A DNA stretch of 64,000 nucleotides, taken from assembly GCF_003024195.1 (NCBI RefSeq), contig NZ_KZ679045.1, forward strand, positions 366,512 through 430,511. Direction: 5' to 3'. Position numbers and translations under genes: made by a program. This document shows positions 49,423 to 57,308 of the stretch, piece by piece; position 1 is the first letter of the stretch; every line of letters begins with the position of its first letter. The notes beneath the pieces are model-generated. The model worked only from the letters and a program-made list of their open reading frames with translations, was not told where the DNA came from and made no database searches. The DNA comes from Streptomyces dioscori. GTDB lineage: Bacteria > Actinomycetota > Actinomycetes > Streptomycetales > Streptomycetaceae.

Positions 49423-50562
49423 ATGAACAACGGCACGGGCACCGACATGAGCGACGGCATGAGCAACGGCATGAGCAACGGCATGAGCAACGCCTCGATG
49501 ACCATCGGAGCCTTCTCGAAGGCCTGCCGGCTGTCACCGAAGGCACTGCGGCTGTACGACGAACTGGAGTTGCTGCGCCCCGCGCGGGTGGACCCGGAGA
49601 CGGGCTACCGCTACTACGCGCCGGAGCAGTTGGAGCAGGCGCGCCTGGTGGTGTGGCTCCGCCGGCTCGGCATGCCGCTGGCGGAGATCCGCAAGGTCAC
49701 CGCCCTCGAACCGGCGGCCGCCGCGCGGGAGATCCGGGCGTTCTGGTCCCGGATCGAGGCGGAGACGGCAACGCGCCGGGACCTGGCGTCCTTCCTCGTG
49801 ACCCATCTGACACCCCAGCCCACGAGCAAGGAGCCCATCATGCCCACCCTGCTGGAACTGCGGTACGCAGCTCTCTCCGACACCGGCCGGGTCCGCCCCG
49901 CCAACCAGGACACGGCGTACGCGGGCACACGTGTCCTGGCCGTCGCGGACGGCTTCGGAGCCGGCGGCGCGCCCGCGAGCGGCGCCGCCGTGGAAGCCCT
50001 GAAGTTCCTCGACACCGAGCCGCTCACCGCCGGAAACGTCCTCAACCTCCTGGAGGACGCGGTCCAGGGCGCCACGGAGGCGGTCCGTGAGGTGGCGGGC
50101 CCGACGGACCCGCGGACCGGCACGACCCTCACCGCGATGGTGTGGACGGGCTCCCAACTGGCCCTGGTCCACATCGGTGACTCCCGCGCCTATCTCCTCC
50201 GCGACGGCGAACTCTTCCGGATCACCCACGACCACACGGTGGTCCAGTCGCTGCTCGACGAGGGCCGCCTGACCCCTGAGGAGGCCACGGCGCATCCCCA
50301 GCGCACACTGCTCGCGAAGGCCCTGACGGGCGCCGCCTCACCACGCCCCGACCTACGCCTGCACGACGCCCGCCCCGGAGACCGCTACCTCCTGTGCTCG
50401 GACGGCCTCCCGACGGCAGTCCCCGAGGACACCATCAAGGAAACGCTCACCACTGCCCCCACCCCGAGGGAGGCAGCCCACTCCCTGATCACCACGGCGA
50501 ACACAGCCGGCGCCCCGGACAACGTGAGCTGTGTGGTGGCGGACGTGGTGGAAACGGCCTAG
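49423..50562 (+). CDS. MerR-type regulator fused to a PP2C phosphatase
   Basis: A 379-residue fusion. A DGMSNGMSNGMSN repeat opens the protein. A MerR winged HTH follows (about 27-95: TIGAFSKACRLSPKALRLYD, GYRYYAPEQLEQA). The C-terminal part (about 145-379) is a PP2C serine/threonine phosphatase with metal-binding aspartates in RPANQD, VADGFG, LLCSDGL and DNVSCVV, and GTTLTAM, HIGDSRAYLLRDG. All core residues look intact. A perfect AAGGAG at 49828-49833, six bases before ATG 49840, could also produce the free phosphatase (240 residues). It may couple a signal to dephosphorylation and transcription. Confidence 0.88.
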   Translation: MNNGTGTDMSDGMSNGMSNGMSNASMTIGAFSKACRLSPKALRLYDELELLRPARVDPETGYRYYAPEQLEQARLVVWLRRLGMPLAEIRKVTALEPAAAAREIRAFWSRIEAETATRRDLASFLVTHLTPQPTSKEPIMPTLLELRYAALSDTGRVRPANQDTAYAGTRVLAVADGFGAGGAPASGAAVEALKFLDTEPLTAGNVLNLLEDAVQGATEAVREVAGPTDPRTGTTLTAMVWTGSQLALVHIGDSRAYLLRDGELFRITHDHTVVQSLLDEGRLTPEEATAHPQRTLLAKALTGAASPRPDLRLHDARPGDRYLLCSDGLPTAVPEDTIKETLTTAPTPREAAHSLITTANTAGAPDNVSCVVADVVETA

Positions 50563-50847
50563 GCCCGCATCCGCAGTGCACCACCCGGCTCTGCCCTGGG
50601 CGCCGTCCCGGACAGAGCCCGGACAAGCACCTGACCAGGCCGGACGAGGAGACGGCTGTCCGGGACAGGACGCACTGTTGCTCCGCCCACCGCACACCGG
50701 CAAGGCTTCGACCACTCAAGCGGATCGAGGGGCATCGCATTCGCCGCATGCGAACGATGCCCGCACACGCTCGACCGAATCACCTGGACCACTGCCGTTG
50801 GAGCGGAAGCACCTACAAGCTGTGGCTTCAGAAGGGCTGACCGCACT

Positions 50848-50885
50848 CCGGAAGACCGTCCGATCCACTTCTGACGGTCTTCCGG
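50848..50885 (+). terminator. Perfect 13-bp hairpin in the convergent gap
   Basis: Arms 50848-50860 and 50873-50885 with a 12-base loop, about 285 bases downstream of the MerR-PP2C gene. Bases 50563-50847 contain no supported gene. Confidence 0.55.
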
Positions 50886-50905
50886 TCCGGGACGCCCGGC
50901 GGAGC

Positions 50906-51075
50906 GTGGGCCCAACTCGGGGGGAGTTGGGCCCAGCCGGGGGGTTGGGCCCAGCCGGGGGGGGGTTGGGCCCAGCCGGGGGGGGTTGGGCCCAGCCGGG
51001 GGGTTGGGCCCAGCCGGGGGGGTTGGGCCTAACTCCAGGGGGTGGGCCCAGCAGGGGGTGGGCCGGCCCGGGGGG
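50906..51075. repeat. G-rich minisatellite with TTGGGCCCA core
   Basis: Six clear units of about 18-21 bp begin at 50926, 50944, 50965, 50985, 51003 and 51022. Each reads GTTGGGCCCAGCC followed by five to eight G. Degenerate copies lie at 50906, 51042 and 51059. Length differs by the G-run. The array fills the gap between the convergent MerR-PP2C and peptidase E genes. Confidence 0.9.
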
Positions 51076-51097
51076 AGGGTGGGTCCAGCCCTGGGGC

Positions 51098-51940
51098 CTA
51101 CCCGACCCCCGGCAGCCGCCGCGGCTCCAAGCGTTCCTCGACCGCCCCGTCCCCCGCCCGCGTCACCACGTACGCCCCCTTCCCCGAGACCTCGGCCACC
51201 GCTTCCACCAGTTCCGTCCCCCGGTACACCAGCCCCACGCCGTCGTCCGTGCAGTGCGTGGTGGGCAGGGTGCCGTTCGCGACGAGGTCGTGGATCAGGG
51301 GGCGGCGGCCCGGCTCGGAGTCGTAGTGGACGCCGTTGCCGTAGGGCAGGAGGCCCAACGCGTCGGTCACAGGCCGCAGTTCAGGGCCGAACGAGTCCGT
51401 CACGCCACCCTCGAACCAGCAGATCGACCCCGCGCTGACCCCGCTCAGTACGACCCCGGAACGCCAGGCCCTGCGCATGATGTCGTCGAGGCCATGCACC
51501 CGCCAGACGGCGAGAAGGTTGGCCACCGAGCCGCCCATCACCCAGATGACGTCCTGCTCCAGGACAGCGCCCTCGACGTCGTCGAAGTTGGGCCTCGGGA
51601 AGAGGTTGAGCGGAACGAGGTCGAACCCCGCCACGCGCGCCGCCTCGGCCATCCGCGCCGCGAAGTGCTCGGCGTCACCGATCGCCGTGCCGACGTACAT
51701 CACCCGGGGCCGACGGCCGTGCGCACCCGACAGGTCGACCGCGTGATGCACCAGCGCGTCGAACTCCACCATCGTCCGGGCACCCCAGCCGCGGTGGCCG
51801 CCGGACGTGGCGAGGATGGTGGGCTCCCGGCCACCCGCGGGCGACGGGGACGGCTGGGCCGACGGGGACGGCCGGGGCGACGAAGACGGCTGGGGCGACG
51901 GAGATGGCTGGGGGGACGGAGGTGCGGAGGACACAGTCAT
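51098..51940 (-). CDS. Peptidase E-like serine peptidase (S51 family)
   Basis: A 280-residue cytoplasmic peptidase of the S51 dipeptidase E family, related to class I glutamine amidotransferases. The nucleophile is probably S169 in LSGVSAGSICWFE. VMGGSVANLLAVW and GVHYDSEPGRRPLIHDLV are consistent with the fold, and TILATSGGHRG starts the domain at about 41. The first 40 residues are a Pro/Ser-rich PSPSPQPS repeat with no counterpart in the family. They come from imperfect repeat DNA at 51835-51925. The true start may lie after it, but a plausible AGGA site precedes 51940. Confidence 0.85.
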   Translation of the reverse strand: MTVSSAPPSPQPSPSPQPSSSPRPSPSAQPSPSPAGGREPTILATSGGHRGWGARTMVEFDALVHHAVDLSGAHGRRPRVMYVGTAIGDAEHFAARMAEAARVAGFDLVPLNLFPRPNFDDVEGAVLEQDVIWVMGGSVANLLAVWRVHGLDDIMRRAWRSGVVLSGVSAGSICWFEGGVTDSFGPELRPVTDALGLLPYGNGVHYDSEPGRRPLIHDLVANGTLPTTHCTDDGVGLVYRGTELVEAVAEVSGKGAYVVTRAGDGAVEERLEPRRLPGVG

Positions 51941-52026
51941 GACGACCGATCCTAATCACGGCCGTCCGCGCCCCCGCCGCTCACCACCACGCCCGGCACG
52001 GCCCCTGCCGCTCACTCTCCTCCGCG

Positions 52027-52749
52027 TCACGGCCCCGGCCGCTCGCCCTCCTCCGGGTCCCAGTCCAGCAGCCGTACCCTCGCCACCGTCTGGACGTGCC
52101 GGCGCATCGCCGCGGCGGCCCGCCCCGGCTGCTGGGCCACGATCGCGTCGAAGATCGCGCGGTGCTGGGTCAGGGACCGGGTGGGCCGGCCCGGCTGCCG
52201 CAGCGACTCATGGCGGCTCTCGGTGATCTGGTCGGCGATCGAGCGCATGAACTCGGCGAGGATCGTGCTGTGCCCGGCGGCCGTGACCGCCGCGTGGAAG
52301 AGCCGGTCGCCCTCCACCCCGTGTCCGCCCGCCGTGATCTCGGCCCGCATGTGCGCGAGCGCGGAGTCCATGGCGGCCACGTCCTCGTCGGTGCGCCGCT
52401 CGGCGGCCAGCTCCGCGAGCTTGGTCTCCAGGGCCTCGCGGGCGTCCAGTACGTCGGGCAACCGCCGCCGCCTGTCGACGAGTTGTTCCACCGGTTCGGC
52501 GTCGAGGGTGTCACGGACCAGGTAGGTGCCACCGCCGTGGCGGACCTCGACCAGCCCCTGGACCTCCAGAACCACTATGGCCTGTTTCACGGAGGCGCGG
52601 CTGACACCGAGCCTCGCCGCCAGGTCGCGCTCGGGCGGCAGCCGGTCACCGGCACCGAGACCGCCCTCGGCGGCGTAACTGCGCAGCCGGTCGAGGACCT
52701 GCTCGTACAGGCGCGGCTTGGACCCCATGGGCCGCAGTGCGTCGGTCAT
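52027..52749 (-). CDS. GntR/FadR-family regulator of the malonate locus
   Basis: A 240-residue GntR regulator of the FadR subfamily. The N-terminal winged HTH (about 12-75) includes PPERDLAARLGVSRASVKQA and GLVEVRHGGGTYLV. The C-terminal all-helical FCD domain (about 95-225) has LEVQGL, the metal-site-like pattern DRLFHAAVTAAGHS, and HRAIFDAIVAQQPGRAAAAM. It is divergent from the malonate transporter gene, so it probably controls matC, matB and the carboxyltransferase in response to malonate or a malonyl ester. Confidence 0.9.
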   Translation of the reverse strand: MTDALRPMGSKPRLYEQVLDRLRSYAAEGGLGAGDRLPPERDLAARLGVSRASVKQAIVVLEVQGLVEVRHGGGTYLVRDTLDAEPVEQLVDRRRRLPDVLDAREALETKLAELAAERRTDEDVAAMDSALAHMRAEITAGGHGVEGDRLFHAAVTAAGHSTILAEFMRSIADQITESRHESLRQPGRPTRSLTQHRAIFDAIVAQQPGRAAAAMRRHVQTVARVRLLDWDPEEGERPGP

Positions 52750-52786
52750 GTCCGGTCTTCCCCCTTACCTCTCGATCTGGTGGATG

Positions 52787-52873
52787 AGTGGCTGAGCCAA
52801 TTTACGTCATCTCTCTTGACGCTCTCCACCACGGCCGCCCAATGTGGTTCAGCCACTTGGCCACTCAGCCACT
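52787..52873. promoter_or_regulatory. Candidate GntR operators in the malonate divergent promoter
   Basis: The nonamer AGTGGCTGA occurs at 52787-52795 and inverted as TCAGCCACT at 52849-52857 and 52865-52873. A TTGACG box lies at 52816-52821 with CAATGT 18 bases on. Three copies in a 177-base gap are unlikely by chance and mark probable regulator sites. Confidence 0.55.
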
Positions 52874-52926
52874 TCCCCAGCCGGACCACCCCCCACTCGA
52901 CAAGGGACCCAAAGACGGGAGCCCGT

Positions 52927-54282
52927 ATGTCCGCCGAACTGATATCGATCCTCGTGCTCGTCGTGGTGTTCGTGATCGCCACCACCCGCTCCATCAACAT
53001 GGGCGCCCTCGCCTTCGCCGCCGCTTTCGGAGTGGGCACACTCGTCGCCGACCTCGACGCCGACAAGATCTTCGCCGGTTTCCCCGGTGACCTCTTCGTG
53101 GTGCTCGTCGGCGTGACGTACCTCTTCGCGATCGCCCGCGCCAACGGCACGACCGACTGGCTGGTGCACGCCTCGATCCGGCTCGTGCGCGGGCGGGTCG
53201 TGCTGATCCCCTGGGTGATGTTCGTGCTGACCGGCGCGCTCACCGCGATCGGCGCGGTCAGTCCGGCGGCCGTCGCCATCGTGGCGCCGATCGCCCTGAG
53301 CTTCGCCGCGCGTTACTCCATCAGCCCGCTGCTGATGGGCGCGATGGTCGTGCACGGCGCCCAGGGCGGCGGCTTCTCCCCCATCAGCATCTACGGTTCG
53401 ATCGTCAACGGCATCGTCGAGCGCGAGGGCCTCCCCGGCAACGAGATCGCCCTCTTCCTCGCCTCCCTCGTCGTCAACCTCGTGATCGCCGCGATCGTGT
53501 TCGTGCTCTTCGGGGGCCTGAAACTCAGCCGCGCCGAGGAGACCGACCGCGACCGGCAGAAGACCGCGGCGGTGACCGGAGGGACGGCCGGAGGGACGGC
53601 CGGAGGAGCAGCCGACGGAGGGACGAAACAGGCGACCGGAGGCGCGGACGCGGAGGCGCTGGACACCGACGACGACACCACCCGCCTCAACCCCGCCCGG
53701 ATCGCCACCCTCGCCGCACTCGTCGCCCTCGTCGTCGCCGTGCTCGTCTTCGACCTGGACGCCGGGCTCACCTCGATCACCCTCGCCGTGCTGCTCAGCA
53801 CCGTCTGGGCCGAGGACAGCCGCAACGCCGTCAGCCAGATCGCCTGGCCGACGGTCCTGCTGATCTGCGGTGTGCTGACGTACGTCGGTGTCCTCGACGA
53901 GATGGGCACGATCGACTGGGCGGGCGAGGGCGTCAGCGACATCGGCGTACCCCTGCTCTCGGCCGTGCTGCTCTGCTACATCGGCGCGCTGGTCTCCGCG
54001 TTCGCCTCCTCGGTGGGCATCATGGGAGCGCTGATCCCGCTGGCGGTGCCGTTCCTGGCACAGGGCGAGATCGGCGCGATCGGCATGGTCGCGGCGCTCG
54101 CGGTGTCGGCGACCGTGGTGGACGTGAGCCCGTTCTCGACGAACGGCGCCCTGGTCCTCGCCGCGGCACCCGGTGTCGACCGGGAGCGTTTCTTCCGGCA
54201 GCTGATGATGTACGGAGGGATCGTGGTGGCCGTGGTCCCCGCCGTGGTGTGGCTCGCGCTGGTGGTACCCGACTGGGGGTGA
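52927..54282 (+). CDS. matC: MatC-like malonate/dicarboxylate transporter
   Basis: An integral membrane transporter of about 451 residues in the MatC / SLC13-like group. Two membrane halves (first half: LISILVLVVVFVIATTRSIN; second half: ARIATLAALVALVVAVLVFD) are joined by a cytoplasmic loop rich in GGTAGG. Conserved SVGIMGALIPLAVPF and VSPFSTNGALVLAA fit the re-entrant substrate motifs. The ATG at 52927 is chosen because the upstream frame crosses the promoter. The end lies in a 35-bp perfect tandem duplication covering the stop codon. Malonate is likely from the downstream matB gene. Confidence 0.88.
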   Translation: MSAELISILVLVVVFVIATTRSINMGALAFAAAFGVGTLVADLDADKIFAGFPGDLFVVLVGVTYLFAIARANGTTDWLVHASIRLVRGRVVLIPWVMFVLTGALTAIGAVSPAAVAIVAPIALSFAARYSISPLLMGAMVVHGAQGGGFSPISIYGSIVNGIVEREGLPGNEIALFLASLVVNLVIAAIVFVLFGGLKLSRAEETDRDRQKTAAVTGGTAGGTAGGAADGGTKQATGGADAEALDTDDDTTRLNPARIATLAALVALVVAVLVFDLDAGLTSITLAVLLSTVWAEDSRNAVSQIAWPTVLLICGVLTYVGVLDEMGTIDWAGEGVSDIGVPLLSAVLLCYIGALVSAFASSVGIMGALIPLAVPFLAQGEIGAIGMVAALAVSATVVDVSPFSTNGALVLAAAPGVDRERFFRQLMMYGGIVVAVVPAVVWLALVVPDWG

Positions 54283-54330
54283 CCACCGGCACACCGGTGG
54301 TACCCGACTGGGGGTGACCACCGGCACACC
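54261..54330. repeat. Perfect 35-bp tandem duplication across the matC stop codon
   Basis: Bases 54261-54295 and 54296-54330 are identical. The first copy contains the last codons and stop of matC. The junction creates an 8-bp stem with a CACA loop (54282-54289, 54294-54301), a possible attenuator between matC and matB. Confidence 0.93.
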
Positions 54331-54384
54331 CCGCCGTGTCCGGCACCCTCGTACGAACGACCGACGATCAAGGAGTACGCACGC

Positions 54385-55890
54385 GTGTCCTCTCTCTTCC
54401 CGGCCCTGACCGAGGCACTGGCGGACCCGGACGGCACCGCCGCGCACCGGCCGGCCCTGCGTTTCGGCGAGCGCTCCCTGACCTACGGCGAACTCGCGTC
54501 GAGTGCCGCCCCGCTGGCGGCCCGTGTCGGGGAGGCGGGCCGGATCGCCGTATGGGCCACGCCCACCCTGGAGACGGCCGTCGCCGTGGTCGCCGCGCTG
54601 CTGGCCGGTGTCCCCGCCGTGCCGCTCAACCCGAAGTCGGGCGGCAGCGAGCTGGGGCACATCGTGGCGGACAGCGCGCCGAGCCTGGTGCTGGCCGCCC
54701 CGGACGATCAACTCCCGGCAGCCCTCGCCTCCTTGGCGCGCGTCGACATCGACGTACGGGCCACCGGGCCGACCGCGTCCCCCGCCCCGGACACGCGACC
54801 CCTCGCCCCGGACACGGACCATCTCGCCGACGAGTTGCCCGCCCTCGTCGTCTACACCTCGGGCACCACCGGCCCGCCGAAGGGCGCCGTCATCCCGCGC
54901 CGGGCCGTCGCCACCACCCTGGACGCCCTCGCGGACGCCTGGCAGTGGACCGGCGACGACGTCCTCGTGCACGGCCTGCCGCTCTTCCATGTGCACGGTC
55001 TGATCCTGGGCATCCTCGGCCCGCTGCGCCGCGGCGGATCCGTACGGCACCTCGGCCGCTTCGAAACTGCGGGCGTGACACGGGAGTTGAGCGGAGGCGC
55101 CACCATGCTGTTCGGGGTGCCGACGATGTACCACCGGATCGCGGAGGCCCTGCCCGACGATCCGGCGCTCGCGAAGGCACTGGCGCGGGCCCGCCTGCTG
55201 GTGTCCGGTTCGGCGGCCCTGCCGGTGCACGACCACGAGCGGATCGCCGAGGCGACGGGGCGGCGGGTCATCGAGCGGTACGGGATGACCGAGACCCTGA
55301 TGAACACCAGCGTCCGCGCCGACGGCGAGCCCCGCGCGGGCACGGTCGGCGTCCCGCTGCCGGGCGTCGAACTGCGGCTGACGGAGGAGGACGGCACGAC
55401 GGCCCTGGAGGCGTACGACGGGGAGACCGTGGGCGAGATCCAGGTCAGGGGCCCGAACCTGTTCACCGAGTATCTGAACCGGCCCGACGCGACGGCGGCG
55501 GCCTTCACCGCGGACGGCTGGTTCCGCACCGGCGACATGGCCGTGCGCGACCCCGACGGATACGTACGCATCGTCGGCCGCAAGGCCACCGACCTCATCA
55601 AGAGCGGCGGCTACAAGATCGGGGCGGGCGAGATCGAGAACGCCCTCATCGAGCACCCGGGCGTACGGGAGGCCGCGGTCACCGGCGAACCGGACGCCGA
55701 CCTCGGTGAGCGGATCGTGGCGTGGATCGTGCCCGCCGACAGTCAACAACCGCCATCCGCGTCCGAGTTGGCGGATCACGTGGCCGACCGTCTCGCGCCG
55801 CACAAGCGTCCCCGCGTCGTCCACTACCTCGACATCCTGCCCCGCAACGACATGGGCAAGATCATGAAGCGTGCGCTGACCCATGACTGA
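54385..55890 (+). CDS. matB: Malonyl-CoA synthetase (acyl-CoA synthetase)
   Basis: Activates malonate or a substituted malonate to the CoA thioester with ATP, supplying extender units for fatty-acid or polyketide synthesis. It is 501 residues, right for MatB. ANL-family motifs are YTSGTTGPPKGAV (about 155-167), YGMTETLMN (about 298), TGDMAVRDPDGYVRIVGRKA, SGGYKIGAGEIE and the adenylation lysine near 491 (NDMGKIMKR). The GTG at 54385 has AAGGAG nine bases upstream. Next to a MatC-type transporter, malonate is the expected substrate. It overlaps the carboxyltransferase gene by 8 bases. Confidence 0.92.
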   Translation: MSSLFPALTEALADPDGTAAHRPALRFGERSLTYGELASSAAPLAARVGEAGRIAVWATPTLETAVAVVAALLAGVPAVPLNPKSGGSELGHIVADSAPSLVLAAPDDQLPAALASLARVDIDVRATGPTASPAPDTRPLAPDTDHLADELPALVVYTSGTTGPPKGAVIPRRAVATTLDALADAWQWTGDDVLVHGLPLFHVHGLILGILGPLRRGGSVRHLGRFETAGVTRELSGGATMLFGVPTMYHRIAEALPDDPALAKALARARLLVSGSAALPVHDHERIAEATGRRVIERYGMTETLMNTSVRADGEPRAGTVGVPLPGVELRLTEEDGTTALEAYDGETVGEIQVRGPNLFTEYLNRPDATAAAFTADGWFRTGDMAVRDPDGYVRIVGRKATDLIKSGGYKIGAGEIENALIEHPGVREAAVTGEPDADLGERIVAWIVPADSQQPPSASELADHVADRLAPHKRPRVVHYLDILPRNDMGKIMKRALTHD

Positions 55891-57277
55891 GGGCGCCGCG
55901 GTCCACGGCCCCCGCCGGTTCACGGCCCGCGAGGCGATCGCCCTGCTGAGCACCGACTTCACCGACCTCCCGGATCCGACCGCCCCCGCCCCACCGCGCT
56001 CGTACGGGCCGGACGGCCCTCTGGCCTGGCAGGGTTACGGCGCCTCGCGCGACCGGGCCGCCGAGCGCACCGGCGAGGAGGAGTCCGTCGTCTGCGGCAC
56101 CGCCACCGTCAAGGGCGAGGACGGCGGTACGACCCGGGCCGTGCTGATCGCCTTCGAGTTCGGCTTCCTCGGCGGCTCGCTCGGCGAGCGCACGGGCGAC
56201 CGTCTGGAAGCCGCGCACACCTACGCGCGCGAACACCGCCTCCCGGTCGTCTCCCTCGTCGCGACGGGCGGCAGCCGGATGCAGGAGGGCATGCGCGCAC
56301 TGGTACAGCTCCAGCGCGTGGCGCGGCAGTCGGCGCTCACCCGGGCGGCCCGGCTGCCCCAGATCGCCGTGCTGCGCGACCCCACGACGGGCGGCGGCTG
56401 GGCCACCCTGGGCGCGGGCGCCGATGTGATCCTCGCGCTGCCCGGCGCACAGGTGGGCTTCGCGGGCTCGCGGGTCCGGCCGCCCGACGCGGACCCGGCC
56501 GCGTACACGGCCGAGGCTCAGCTGGCGTCGGGGGCGGTCGACGCGGTGGTGCCCGAGCGGGAGCTGCCGGAGGCGCTGGCGCTCTGGCTGCGGCTGCTGA
56601 CCGACCCGTCGACGGACCCCGTGCCGCCGCCCCCTGCGCTGGGCGACGCGGGTCTCCCGGCCACCGGCTGGGAGGCCGTACGCGCCGCGCGTGCCCCGCG
56701 ACGGCCGGGCGCAGAGGCCTACTTGGACGCCTCCTTCACCCGGCGCGCGGCGATCAGCGGTGACCGTTGCGGCGGTACCGACGAGGGCATGCTCTGCGGT
56801 TTCGGAACCCGGGCGCGGGACGGCCGTACGGTCGCGTACGCGGCCCAGACCGGCACCGCCACCCGCCCCGCCGGCTATCGCACCGCCGCCCGGCTGATCC
56901 GGCTCGCGGACCGGCTCCGTATCCCCGTGCTGACCCTGGTGGACACCCCGGGCGCCGCCAACGACGCGGAGGCCGAGCGGCAGGGCGCGGGGGCGGCGAT
57001 CGCGGAGCTGTTCGCGGCGGTGGCGGCAGCGGAGACCCCGGTGACCACGTTGCTGATCGGGGAGGGCGGCTCGGGCGGGGCCCTGGCCCTCGCCGCCCCC
57101 GACAACACGTGGGCCACGCCGGACAGTTACTTCTCCGTCATCGCCCCCGAGCCGGCGGCCGCCATCCTCAAGCGCCCGGCGGACGAGGTGCGGGCCACGG
57201 CCGACCAACTCCGCATCCGGCCGCAGGACCTGGTGGAGCTGGGGGTCGTGCGGGGCGTTGTGGAGCGGGAGCGGTGA
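55883..57277 (+). CDS. Fused biotin-dependent carboxyltransferase (beta and alpha domains)
   Basis: A 464-residue protein of the crotonase-fold carboxyltransferase family. The N-terminal half resembles the AccD/MdcD-type beta domain (FGFLGGSLGERTGDRLEAAH, VVSLVATGGSRMQEG). The C-terminal half resembles the AccA/MdcE-type alpha domain (VLTLVDTPGAANDAEAERQG, LLIGEGGSGGALALAA, VIAPEPAAAI). It overlaps matB by 8 bases, so the two are coupled. It may exchange carboxyl groups between malonyl-CoA and another acceptor, or act as a decarboxylase component; no biotin carrier is in this window. Confidence 0.87.
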   Translation: MTEGAAVHGPRRFTAREAIALLSTDFTDLPDPTAPAPPRSYGPDGPLAWQGYGASRDRAAERTGEEESVVCGTATVKGEDGGTTRAVLIAFEFGFLGGSLGERTGDRLEAAHTYAREHRLPVVSLVATGGSRMQEGMRALVQLQRVARQSALTRAARLPQIAVLRDPTTGGGWATLGAGADVILALPGAQVGFAGSRVRPPDADPAAYTAEAQLASGAVDAVVPERELPEALALWLRLLTDPSTDPVPPPPALGDAGLPATGWEAVRAARAPRRPGAEAYLDASFTRRAAISGDRCGGTDEGMLCGFGTRARDGRTVAYAAQTGTATRPAGYRTAARLIRLADRLRIPVLTLVDTPGAANDAEAERQGAGAAIAELFAAVAAAETPVTTLLIGEGGSGGALALAAPDNTWATPDSYFSVIAPEPAAAILKRPADEVRATADQLRIRPQDLVELGVVRGVVERER

Positions 57278-57308
57278 GTCCCGGCCACACCACACGCCCA
57301 GTGCACGC

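Noticed and set aside
50394..50840. A 148-codon frame extending from the PP2C gene into the gap
   Set aside because: It starts inside a supported gene in another frame and shows no conserved pattern.
50906..51075. Possible CRISPR array
   Set aside because: Units are 18-21 bp without unique spacers; they are a minisatellite, and no cas genes are nearby.
52849..55962. A 1037-codon minus-strand frame over matC and matB
   Set aside because: It is the high-GC antisense shadow of two genes with strong family motifs; it is rich in Asp/Arg/His/Gly with no domain pattern.
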